From positions 1 to 6,689 of the forward strand of contig URZY01000021.1 of NCBI GenBank assembly GCA_900552495.1: DNA of 6,689 bases, written 5' to 3'. Origin of the DNA: an uncultured Mycoplasmatota bacterium. Its GTDB lineage: Bacteria > Bacillota_I > Bacilli_A > RF39 > UBA660. A program made the position numbers and the translations under genes. A model generated the notes under the pieces. That model searched no databases, had not been told where the DNA came from, and worked only from the letters and a program-made list of their open reading frames with translations. Below are positions 1 to 5,380 of the stretch, piece by piece (position 1 is the first letter of the stretch; each line of letters begins with the position of its first letter).

Positions 1-55
1 ATACCACAACCCTTAACTCTTTTTTATTAATGTCTACTTTAAGGGGTGCATTTCA
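1..55 (+). mobile_element. Terminal end of an IS3-family (IS150-group) element, body outside the window
   Basis: Bases 31-55 begin TGTCTACTTT, contain GGGGTGCA and finish TTTCA. Read on the other strand they begin TGAAATGCACCCC and end in AGACA. This is the pattern I know for IS150-group terminal inverted repeats (TGAACTGCACCCC followed by AGACA). The outer tip is at 55, so the element's body lies to the left, beyond the window. In frame 1, bases 1-30 could be the last nine codons of the transposase orfB (ending PLTLFY, then TAA at 28-30), as expected if this is the right end. That tail is too short to confirm. The call rests on recall of the family's end sequence. No second end is present, so a solo remnant is also possible. 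Confidence 0.5.
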
Positions 56-77
56 TGATATGAACTCTTTTTTATTA
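15..77. repeat. 15-bp direct repeat on either side of the IS3-like end
   Basis: AACTCTTTTTTATTA occurs at 15-29 and again at 63-77, a perfect match with a 48-bp period. The first copy lies just inside the putative IS3 end and the second just outside it. It is T-rich, so chance is possible, but 15 of 15 identity including AACTC is notable. It is too long for a usual IS3 target duplication (3-5 bp). Confidence 0.5.
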
Positions 78-78
78 T

Positions 79-99
79 GTTTGACCAATATGGTCAAAC
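79..99. repeat. Perfect palindrome at the IS200 left boundary
   Basis: GTTTGACCA (79-87) and TGGTCAAAC (91-99) form a perfect 9-bp inverted repeat around the loop ATA. Neither strand has a T-run directly after it, so it is not an obvious terminator. The predicted IS200 left tip falls at about 97/98. The palindrome would therefore be mostly flanking DNA, with its last two bases supplied by the element. It could be a former operator, or a hairpin that attracted the single-strand transposase. Confidence 0.55.
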
Positions 100-124
100 A
101 AAAAAACTACCGGCTATGCCGGTA
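100..124 (-). terminator. IS200 left-end hairpin, also a minus-strand terminator
   Basis: TACCGGC (108-114), loop TAT, GCCGGTA (118-124) form a perfect 7-bp GC-rich stem. This is the expected subterminal hairpin bound by IS200 TnpA at the left end. On the minus strand the stem is followed by one G and then seven T (106-100), the form of an intrinsic terminator. On the plus strand it is followed by AGAATTC, so it does not terminate in that direction. Confidence 0.7.
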
Positions 125-153
125 AGAATTCAGAAGCAGTAGCGTCGTAGTAA

Positions 154-225
154 TCATTTAATTCTCCTTTTGATATAATGAAAATGGTCAGCCAACCAAA
201 TTCATTCAAAAGGAGAATTAAATGA
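154..225 (+). promoter_or_regulatory. 20-bp stem burying the tnpA RBS and start codon
   Basis: Bases 154-173 (TCATTTAATTCTCCTTTTGA) are the exact reverse complement of 206-225. The right arm contains the Shine-Dalgarno AGGAG (211-215) and the ATG (222-224). A transcript carrying both arms would fold into a perfect 20-bp stem. The 32-nt interior adds short helices, ATGAA/TTCAT (178-182 with 201-205) and TGGT/ACCA (185-188 with 195-198). RBS sequestration by a 5'-UTR hairpin is established for Salmonella IS200. Here it also covers the start codon, so read-through mRNA from flanking genes should be translated very poorly. Confidence 0.8.
171..179 (+). promoter_or_regulatory. Extended -10 promoter for tnpA
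   Basis: TGATATAAT at 171-179 is a TG-N-TATAAT extended -10 box with a consensus hexamer (174-179). The -35 position (TAATCA, 151-156, 17-bp spacer) matches only 3 of 6 bases, as tolerated by extended -10 promoters. RNA would start near 186, after the left arm of the sequestering stem, leaving the RBS free. No better promoter is seen upstream. Some of the match could be chance in AT-rich DNA. Confidence 0.5.
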
Positions 226-701
226 AAAAACTAAAAACTGGTAGAGATGTAGATGAGAGCAGCTTGTCTCATACCAAATGGAACTGTATGTATCATATAG
301 TTTTTATACCAAAATATCGCAGAAAAAGTATATATGGAAAGCTGCGAAGGGATATTGGCACATACTTAAGACGTTTGTGCGATTATAAAAATGTGGAAAT
401 ACTTGAGGCAAATGCCTGCATAGATCACATACATATGCTTGTAAAAATTCCACCTACATTGAGTATATCACAATTTATGGGATTTCTAAAAGGTAAGAGT
501 GCTCTTATGATTTTTGATAATCATTCAAATTTGAAATATAAATATGGTCAAAGAACATTTTGGGCTAAAGGATATTATGTGAGTACAGTAGGATTAAATA
601 AAGCTACAATAAAAAATTATATAAAGAATCAAGAAATAGAAGATAAAATATCTGATGAAAGAAATATAAAAGAATATCAAGACCCTTTTAAGGGTAAGTA
701 G
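222..701 (+). CDS. tnpA: IS200-type Y1 (HUH) transposase TnpA
   Basis: This single-strand DNA transposase cuts and rejoins the hairpinned ends of the element, acting as a dimer through a 5'-phosphotyrosine link. At 159 aa it is near the usual 140-155 aa and appears complete. The metal-binding HUH motif is H69-I70-H71 in the context CIDHIHMLV. Before the catalytic tyrosine come the family block GFLKGKSAL (87-95) and FWAKGYYVSTVG (113-124). The nucleophile is Tyr133 in ATIKNYIKNQ. The N-terminal KWNCMYHIVFIPKYRRK is also typical. The start is set by AGGAG six bases upstream. It stands alone, without tnpB, and converges on the PBP gene. Expression is probably limited by the long stem covering RBS and ATG. 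All catalytic residues are present, so the enzyme is predicted to be active. An antisense RNA like Salmonella art200 was looked for but no clear promoter was found. Confidence 0.95.
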   Translation: MKKLKTGRDVDESSLSHTKWNCMYHIVFIPKYRRKSIYGKLRRDIGTYLRRLCDYKNVEILEANACIDHIHMLVKIPPTLSISQFMGFLKGKSALMIFDNHSNLKYKYGQRTFWAKGYYVSTVGLNKATIKNYIKNQEIEDKISDERNIKEYQDPFKGK

Positions 702-715
702 GTATAGAAGGCAGT

Positions 716-751
716 TGGCTGACTAAAAAAGACCCCATGTGGGGTCAGCCA
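716..751 (-). terminator. Hairpin downstream of tnpA, minus-strand terminator
   Basis: GACCCC (731-736), loop ATGT, GGGGTC (741-746) form a 6-bp GC-rich stem. On the minus strand it is followed directly by six T (730-725), a good intrinsic terminator against transcription coming from the PBP side. An outer helix TGGCT/AGCCA (716-720 with 747-751) can stack on it with a 10-nt bulge. A competing helix TGGCTGAC/GTCAGCCA (716-723 with 744-751) is also possible. On the plus strand no T-run follows. Confidence 0.65.
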
Positions 752-774
752 GTAATATACCCTTACAGGGTTAC
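752..774. repeat. Imperfect hairpin in the IS200 right-end region
   Basis: CCCT (760-763) and AGGG (767-770) close on loop TAC. GTAA (752-755) pairs with TTAC (771-774), leaving a TATA bulge on one side. Bulged imperfect palindromes are usual near IS200/IS605 right ends. This could be an additional TnpA contact or a remnant. A similar ACCCTT/AAGGGT pairing lies at the end of tnpA (about 682-695). Confidence 0.4.
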
Positions 775-776
775 GT

Positions 777-805
777 AAAAACCACTAGTTGAACTAGTGG
801 TTTTT
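777..805. terminator. Bidirectional terminator; probable IS200 right-end hairpin
   Basis: CCACTAGTT (782-790), central G, AACTAGTGG (792-800), with five A before and five T after, make a near-perfect palindrome that works as an intrinsic terminator on both strands. It ends tnpA transcription from the left and pbp1A transcription from the right. It overlaps the pbp1A stop codon (804-806). Its foot AAAAACCAC matches the foot of the left-end hairpin (AAAAACTAC, 102-110), which points to its being part of the IS200 right end. A native pbp1A terminator is the alternative. Confidence 0.8.
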
Positions 806-3653
806 ATTCAATGTAAATGCTTCTACCTTCACTATTATATGTAACGCCTAGATATATGACGTGATAAGTTATTTGATACCAACCTTTTTGTGAAGTATCT
901 ATATCAGATAAGCTATTTAATGTTTCATTAGTAACTCTATTTTTAATGGTCATAGTAATAGTACTTTTGTCAATTGTGTCAGTAACATCTAGTCCATTTA
1001 CAATTATTTTAATCGTATTTATTCCAGCATCTGGAACAGTACTTCCTATACTTATTGTTGGATGAATTTTGCCACTTTCTTCTAAGGCTAATAGTTCAAT
1101 ATCAACTTTAGTGGCGGATCCTGTAATTGATTTAGTCATACCATTACTAGCATTAGCTTTAAATTTACTATAAGCACTTTTAACTACTACTTCATTATAT
1201 CCAGTTGTATTACTGATAGAATATGTTGTATCAGTTGTAAATCCAACGTATTTTAAAGTATCTCCATTTTTCAAGTAAATATCAAATCCAAAATCTCCCA
1301 TATATGTACTATTATACTGTATTCTTAAATTGTAGTATTTTTCAGAATACTTTCCATAATTAGTATTAAAATAATTTTTTAAATATTCTTCCGTGGAAAC
1401 TTCTGGAACGCCAGGAGACGTCCAACTTAAAGTGGCACCATTATTTGTTTCTATAACATTTAAATCAGTAGGATCGGAAAGTTTGGCAAATCTTGGGGAT
1501 ACTTCAGATGGTTCAGTTCCTTTAATGAATAAGTGTGTTTCTACTAAATTATCAGGAGTGTATTCGCTAGCTAATTGGGCCGGAATGGTTTCGAGTTCTA
1601 CTTTTACTGAACTAATTCCTCCTGGATTAGTAAATTTTGAATTTTTTTCGAATAAGTTATTTAAAAGTACACCTTGTATTTTGTTTCTGTTATTTGTTGA
1701 AGAACTCATTGTATTATAATAATCGCTATATAGTTCGTCATAACCATACCAAAATGATAAAGTATAATCTGGGCTATATGTTGCTACCCATGAGTCGCGA
1801 ATTGTACTAGATGGAACTCCATATTCTTTGAGAGCTTTATCATCATAACTACTTGTACCTGTTTTTGTTGCAATTTGTGTTCCGCTAACTTTTACTGTTG
1901 ACGGTGTAACATTAAATAATATAGTTGTAATCATATATGCAGTCTGAGGGGACATAACCTTTTCTCTTTTGTGTTTTGGCTCAACAACTTCTCCAGTATC
2001 TCTATAAACAATTTTATTTACAGTGTATGGTTCAGTGAAATAACCGCCGTTAGCAAATGCAGAGTAAGCTCCAGCAAGTTCAGTAGGCGTGACGCCATTA
2101 AATCCTCCAACAGCGTGTGCTTCATGTAAATATCCATCAGTAGTTTCAGGAGTAATACCTAAAGATGTTGCAAAATTATATTTTAAATCGTTATCGATGG
2201 TTTGAAAAGCTTGAAGAGCAACTGTATTTTTACTCTTAGACAATGCATATTTTAAAGTTACTAATCCATCGTATTGATTATTCCAGTTAGAAATCACTTG
2301 GCCGCTAGAATATGCAATATCATCTTCATCAAAGAATGGAGTATATGTAGACCATTTTAAATATTCAATACCGGGACCATATTCAAAGATTGGTTTAGCT
2401 GTAGATCCTGGGTGACTATCAATTTCTGTTGCATAATTAAAACCTAATTCTCTATCTTTATTTCTACCTGCACCAACAGCTATCATTGCACCGGTATTAT
2501 TATTTATCATACTTATTCCAACTTGTATTTTTTCATCTTTAAATTCATAACCTAATTCTTCATTATAAAATTTATTAATAACATCTTGTTTACTTTTATC
2601 AATGGTACTATAAATTTCCATTGAAACATCATAAGGACTAACGCCGTATTTATTAATTATTTCTTTAACAATCGTATCAACAGCTCCTTGATATTCGCTT
2701 ACTGAAGAAGTATTTGAATTAACTAATAAGTCTTGAATGTCAATACTTTTTGCAGTTTCACATTCTTCTTTAGTTATATATCCATGTCGTAACATTAAGT
2801 TTAAAACAACATTTTTTCTAGCATTGGCATTATCTGGGTAGACATAAGGGTCATATGCAGTTGGTGCTTGGAATAATCCTGCTATCATTGCAGCTTCAGG
2901 AAGTGATAAATTTCCGACACTTTTGCCAAAATATACTTGAGAAGCTTGTTCAACTCCATGTGCGCCACTACCTAAGAAAGGTCCATTTACATAAAATTCA
3001 ATTATTTCTTCTTTTGTATAATTTTTTTCAACTTTAAATACTGCCATATAAATATCAGTAAATTTTCTAATAATACCTTCAATACCAGTAGAAGTAGTAT
3101 CTGTCCATGTGTTTTTTACTACTTGCATTGTTAAAGTAGACGCTCCTCCAGCATCTGAATTTCCCATGAGTTGACCAAAAGAGGCTTTTAGAAATCTAAA
3201 TAAATCGAATCCGTTATGTTGGAAAAACCTAGAGTCTTCAGTAGCAATTAAAGCATCAATAAAGACTTGACTCAGCTCATCATAAGTAACTTTTTCACGT
3301 TTTTCAACTGTGTCATCTCCGACACTAGTACCTAATGTAGCCATTATTTCTCCATTTGAAAAATATATAATTGATGCTTCTTTTTCATACAATTTATCCG
3401 GATCAAAAGCAGGTGCTTTTACTATAATATATAAGCCAAATGCAATAATAGCTAATAAAAATATTATAGCTAAAGAAGTTATTGCTATTAAAATATAATA
3501 GCCAATTTTAGAATTCTTAATTTTCTTATCTTTTTTAACTTTTTTATTTTTTTTAACTTTTCTTTCTTCTTTATCAGTTTTAAGTTTGGCTTTAATTTTG
3601 CTTCCTTTATTTCTGATTTTGTTAAAATTAATTTTATTTTTTATACTTGTCAT
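804..3653 (-). CDS. ponA: Bifunctional class A penicillin-binding protein (PBP1A type)
   Basis: This membrane enzyme polymerises lipid II (GT51 glycosyltransferase) and cross-links peptidoglycan (transpeptidase) outside the cell. At 949 aa it is close to Bacillus PBP1. In order: a Lys-rich cytoplasmic tail (1-49), one TM helix (about 51-78), GT51, then transpeptidase, then C-terminal extracellular modules. GT51 shows EDSRFF with catalytic Glu139, GGASTLTMQ (169-177), the KEEIIEFYVN block (214-223) and AAMIAGLFQAP (254-264). The transpeptidase has STAK (nucleophile Ser417, Lys420), SKN (474-476) and KTGTS (597-601). A fibronectin-III-like region follows (about 720-840, with an insert around 750-780), then an Ig-like domain (about 864-949). 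The ATG overlaps the recU stop (ATGA), with AAGGAG at 3660-3665, so translation is probably coupled. All active-site motifs are intact. The last codons lie at or inside the predicted IS200 right tip. The gene symbol follows Bacillus usage; pbp1A is equivalent. Confidence 0.95.
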   Translation of the reverse strand: MTSIKNKINFNKIRNKGSKIKAKLKTDKEERKVKKNKKVKKDKKIKNSKIGYYILIAITSLAIIFLLAIIAFGLYIIVKAPAFDPDKLYEKEASIIYFSNGEIMATLGTSVGDDTVEKREKVTYDELSQVFIDALIATEDSRFFQHNGFDLFRFLKASFGQLMGNSDAGGASTLTMQVVKNTWTDTTSTGIEGIIRKFTDIYMAVFKVEKNYTKEEIIEFYVNGPFLGSGAHGVEQASQVYFGKSVGNLSLPEAAMIAGLFQAPTAYDPYVYPDNANARKNVVLNLMLRHGYITKEECETAKSIDIQDLLVNSNTSSVSEYQGAVDTIVKEIINKYGVSPYDVSMEIYSTIDKSKQDVINKFYNEELGYEFKDEKIQVGISMINNNTGAMIAVGAGRNKDRELGFNYATEIDSHPGSTAKPIFEYGPGIEYLKWSTYTPFFDEDDIAYSSGQVISNWNNQYDGLVTLKYALSKSKNTVALQAFQTIDNDLKYNFATSLGITPETTDGYLHEAHAVGGFNGVTPTELAGAYSAFANGGYFTEPYTVNKIVYRDTGEVVEPKHKREKVMSPQTAYMITTILFNVTPSTVKVSGTQIATKTGTSSYDDKALKEYGVPSSTIRDSWVATYSPDYTLSFWYGYDELYSDYYNTMSSSTNNRNKIQGVLLNNLFEKNSKFTNPGGISSVKVELETIPAQLASEYTPDNLVETHLFIKGTEPSEVSPRFAKLSDPTDLNVIETNNGATLSWTSPGVPEVSTEEYLKNYFNTNYGKYSEKYYNLRIQYNSTYMGDFGFDIYLKNGDTLKYVGFTTDTTYSISNTTGYNEVVVKSAYSKFKANASNGMTKSITGSATKVDIELLALEESGKIHPTISIGSTVPDAGINTIKIIVNGLDVTDTIDKSTITMTIKNRVTNETLNSLSDIDTSQKGWYQITYHVIYLGVTYNSEGRSIYIE

Positions 3654-4189
3654 AATTCACTCCTTATTAATTTATCCACAATTTTTATATAATCAATTCT
3701 TGGAAAATACTTTTCTGGAATTTTATATCCGTTTTCTTCAATAAACTTAAAAGGAATACTTTTTCTATCATTATTATATATGTATTCTAAGATTATTTTG
3801 CCTTCTAACAAATAAAATTCGTTATTCATGAAAATTATTAAAAAAGTTATTCCTCCGTGTCTAATTATGTTAGCTATATGATTTATTTGATGCTTTTTAA
3901 TATTTGAAAGAGGAAAACTAGTTGTACTTTTACACTCTTTTGCATCAAATTCAATATATTTCCCTTTATATATTCCGTTATAATCTAAGGTAGATGTCTG
4001 AGCAAAAACAGCTTTATCTATTAACGTGGTTTTTTTACTTCTGTAACTTACATTAAGCACTTTAATAGGTGTTGGTTTTTTATAAATGATTGCAATATCT
4101 TTAGATAGATAATAAGTATTAGTGTCATTTATAATATTTTCAAGCCACATTCCACGATTGCTATAAATTGATTTAGTCTTAATTGCCAT
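3650..4189 (-). CDS. recU: RecU Holliday-junction resolvase
   Basis: RecU is a dimeric, Mg-dependent nuclease that cuts Holliday junctions during recombination and repair and aids chromosome segregation. At 179 aa it is slightly shorter than Bacillus RecU (about 200 aa), mainly at the N-terminus. Family features seen: NRGMWLE (11-17), STLDYNGIYKGKYIEFDAKE (66-85), and SFPLSNIKKHQINH (91-104). By alignment from memory with the Bacillus catalytic residues D88, E101 and K103, the equivalents here are D69, D82 and K84. The acidic residue in the middle would be Asp rather than Glu. Start ATG has AGGTGG at 4195-4200, five bases upstream. Its stop overlaps the PBP start by four bases. The recU-ponA order is conserved in Bacilli, linking segregation with wall growth. 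Confidence 0.93.
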   Translation of the reverse strand: MAIKTKSIYSNRGMWLENIINDTNTYYLSKDIAIIYKKPTPIKVLNVSYRSKKTTLIDKAVFAQTSTLDYNGIYKGKYIEFDAKECKSTTSFPLSNIKKHQINHIANIIRHGGITFLIIFMNNEFYLLEGKIILEYIYNNDRKSIPFKFIEENGYKIPEKYFPRIDYIKIVDKLIRSEL

Positions 4190-4205
4190 TTAATCCACCT
4201 AACTA

Positions 4206-4211
4206 ATTATA
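4206..4211 (-). promoter_or_regulatory. Possible -10 box for recU-pbp1A
   Basis: The minus strand reads TATAAT (4211 to 4206), a consensus -10, within TATAGTATAAT. The -35 position is poor (about TAGATA with a 17-bp spacer). The start would fall near 4199, almost on the RBS (4195-4200), giving a very short leader. A promoter using TTGACA (4267-4262) or TTGTCA (4253-4248) further upstream is the alternative, but neither has a good -10 at 16-18 bp. Confidence 0.3.
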
Positions 4212-4246
4212 CTATATTTTTTAGGAAATATCTATTTTACAAACAT

Positions 4247-4267
4247 TTGACAACATGAAAATGTCAA
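4247..4267. repeat. Inverted TTGACA repeat between divergent operons
   Basis: TTGACA (4247-4252) and TGTCAA (4262-4267) form a 6-bp inverted repeat with a 9-bp spacer, so each strand carries a consensus -35 hexamer. No good -10 sits at 16-18 bp on either strand; the closest on the plus strand is AATAAT at 4273-4278 with a 20-bp spacer. It may be an operator for a dimeric regulator of recU-pbp1A and/or rpsB-tsf, or a weak promoter pair. Confidence 0.35.
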
Positions 4268-4278
4268 GCAAAAATAAT

Positions 4279-4307
4279 TTGTTTTTTTAAAAGAAGTATG
4301 TTAAAAT
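4279..4307 (+). promoter_or_regulatory. Promoter of the rpsB-tsf operon
   Basis: TTGTTT (4279-4284), a 17-bp spacer and TAAAAT (4302-4307) form a plausible vegetative promoter. TG at 4299-4300 makes it an extended -10 (TGTTAAAAT). RNA would start near 4314, giving a leader of about 108 nt before the rpsB ATG. The T-run at 4282-4288 lies in the spacer. Confidence 0.55.
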
Positions 4308-4345
4308 ACTAATTGGCTTTAAAAAATAAACACTTTTATGGATTT

Positions 4346-4380
4346 TATTTACCAGTGCTCATAGAATATGAGTGTAAATA
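4346..4380 (+). ncRNA. Structured rpsB leader, candidate ribosomal-protein control element
   Basis: Within the predicted leader, TATTTAC (4346-4352) pairs with GTAAATA (4374-4380). Inside it CTCATA (4358-4363) pairs with TATGAG (4367-4372) around the loop GAA. The two perfect helices are separated by an asymmetric internal loop (CAGTG against one T). Purine-rich GAAGGGAGAG with the RBS (4409-4413) lies downstream. S2-mediated autogenous control of rpsB-tsf through the leader is established in E. coli. Whether this fold does the same is inference. Pairing of TTTTATTT (4343-4350) with AAATAAAA (4386-4393) is a competing option. Confidence 0.4.
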
Positions 4381-4421
4381 TTTAGAAATAAAAGGGTGTA
4401 ATAACGAAGGGAGAGATTTAT

Positions 4422-5369
4422 ATGGCAGTAGTGTCAAAAAGTTATTTATTAGAAGCTGGTGTCCATTTTGGACATCAAACAAAAAGATGGAATCCAAAGA
4501 TGAAGGAGTACATTTTTACATCAAGAGATGATATTTATATCATTGACTTACAAAAGACAGTGGAAAAACTTGAAGAAGCCTATGCCGAATTATTTAAAGC
4601 CACACAAAACGGCGGGAAAGTGTTATTTGTAGGTACAAAAAAACAGGCTCAAGAAGTAAGTATTGAGGAAGCAAAGAGATGTAAAGGATATTATGTAACT
4701 GAGCGTTGGTTAGGAGGAACACTTACTAACTTTAAAACAATTAGAGAAAGAATAAACAGACTTTCTGAGATTGAAGAGCTTGAAAAGAAAGGAACATTAG
4801 ATCTTTTACCAAAGAAAGAAGCAGCTAAGATTAAGAAAGAATACGATAAGTTAAATAAAATATTATGTGGTATAAGGGAAATGAACAGGTTGCCACAAGC
4901 AGTTATAATTGTAGATCCAAGGGTTGAAATAAATGCAATTAGAGAAGCAAGAAAATTAGGAATTCCAGTATTTGGAATTGTTGATACAAATTCAGATCCA
5001 GATGATGTAGATTTTGTAATACCAGGTAATGATGATGCAGTAAGAAGTGTTAAGGTAATACTTGGAGTTTTAGCAAATGCTGTTTGTGAAGCTAATGGTT
5101 TACCACTTGACGATTATATAACAGAAGATAATGAAATTAAGTCAAAAAAGAAAGATAATAAAGTAGAAATAGAAGTTATAGAAAAAGAACTTGAATCTAA
5201 AGAAAGTATTGATGAAAAAGAAACAATAGATGATGAAATAAAAGCAGAAAAAGAAGAAGTGGATTTAGATAGTATGAAGTTAGCTGAATTAAAGGCATTA
5301 GCTAAAGAAAAAGGAATAAAAGGTTATTCATCTATGAAAAAAGAAGAATTAATAAAAAAATTAAGGTAA
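4422..5369 (+). CDS. rpsB: 30S ribosomal protein S2 with SAP/Rho-N-like C-terminal tail
   Basis: S2 binds late in 30S assembly at the head-body junction and helps recruit S1 where that is present. The core (1 to about 230) has the family signatures: LLEAGVHFGHQTKRWNPKM (9-27), VLFVGTKKQAQ (67-77), RWLGGTLTNFKTI (95-107), PQAVIIVDPR (158-167), and FGIVDTNSDPDDVDFVIPGN (184-203). At 315 aa it is about 60-80 residues longer than usual S2. The extra part is a highly charged Lys/Glu linker (about 235-281) ending in a compact segment (282-315), LDSMKLAELKALAKEKGI then YSSMKKEELIKKL. This resembles the Rho N-terminal/SAP-like helix-extended-loop-helix fold, a nucleic-acid-binding module. The start has GGGAG eight bases upstream. 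It is followed 11 bp later by tsf, the usual order. Confidence 0.96.
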   Translation: MAVVSKSYLLEAGVHFGHQTKRWNPKMKEYIFTSRDDIYIIDLQKTVEKLEEAYAELFKATQNGGKVLFVGTKKQAQEVSIEEAKRCKGYYVTERWLGGTLTNFKTIRERINRLSEIEELEKKGTLDLLPKKEAAKIKKEYDKLNKILCGIREMNRLPQAVIIVDPRVEINAIREARKLGIPVFGIVDTNSDPDDVDFVIPGNDDAVRSVKVILGVLANAVCEANGLPLDDYITEDNEIKSKKKDNKVEIEVIEKELESKESIDEKETIDDEIKAEKEEVDLDSMKLAELKALAKEKGIKGYSSMKKEELIKKLR

Positions 5370-5380
5370 AGAGGTGCAAT

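Larger units (their letters stand above)
98..811 (+). mobile_element. Solo IS200-type insertion sequence (IS200/IS605 family, tnpA only)
   Basis: The element is defined by an intact Y1 transposase gene (222-701) between a left-end hairpin (108-124) and right-end hairpins (to 800). The 5' feet of the outermost hairpins match at 8 of 9 bases: AAAAACTAC (102-110) and AAAAACCAC (777-785). This is expected where TnpA recognises both ends with the same guide bases. Counting about 10 bases out from each hairpin gives GTCAA (93-97) as the left target/cleavage site and TTCAA (807-811) as the right tip. The result is an element of about 714 bp, close to the roughly 700 bp of classical IS200. No terminal inverted repeats or target duplication are expected in this family. 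The exact tips are inference; the right tip could lie anywhere from about 775 to 811. No tnpB is present. Confidence 0.75.

Noticed and set aside
222..410. Antisense RNA like Salmonella art200 opposite the start of tnpA
   Set aside because: A minus-strand TATAAT exists at 387-382, but no acceptable -35 lies 16-18 bp away, so the sequence alone does not support it.
1393..1719. Plus-strand open frame of 108 codons inside pbp1A
   Set aside because: It is antisense to the PBP C-terminal region, with no RBS and no recognisable family features. The smaller frames at 2855-3037 and 3310-3498 are rejected for the same reason.
4247..4288. Hairpin plus T-run as a terminator before rpsB
   Set aside because: The TTGACA/TGTCAA stem is weak and separated from the T-run (4282-4288) by about 14 bases, so it does not have terminator form.
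4313..4531. Open frame of 72 codons overlapping the rpsB leader and start
   Set aside because: It starts at TTG with no RBS, runs out of frame into rpsB, and its second half is the rpsB sequence in another frame. The leader part is better explained by RNA structure.
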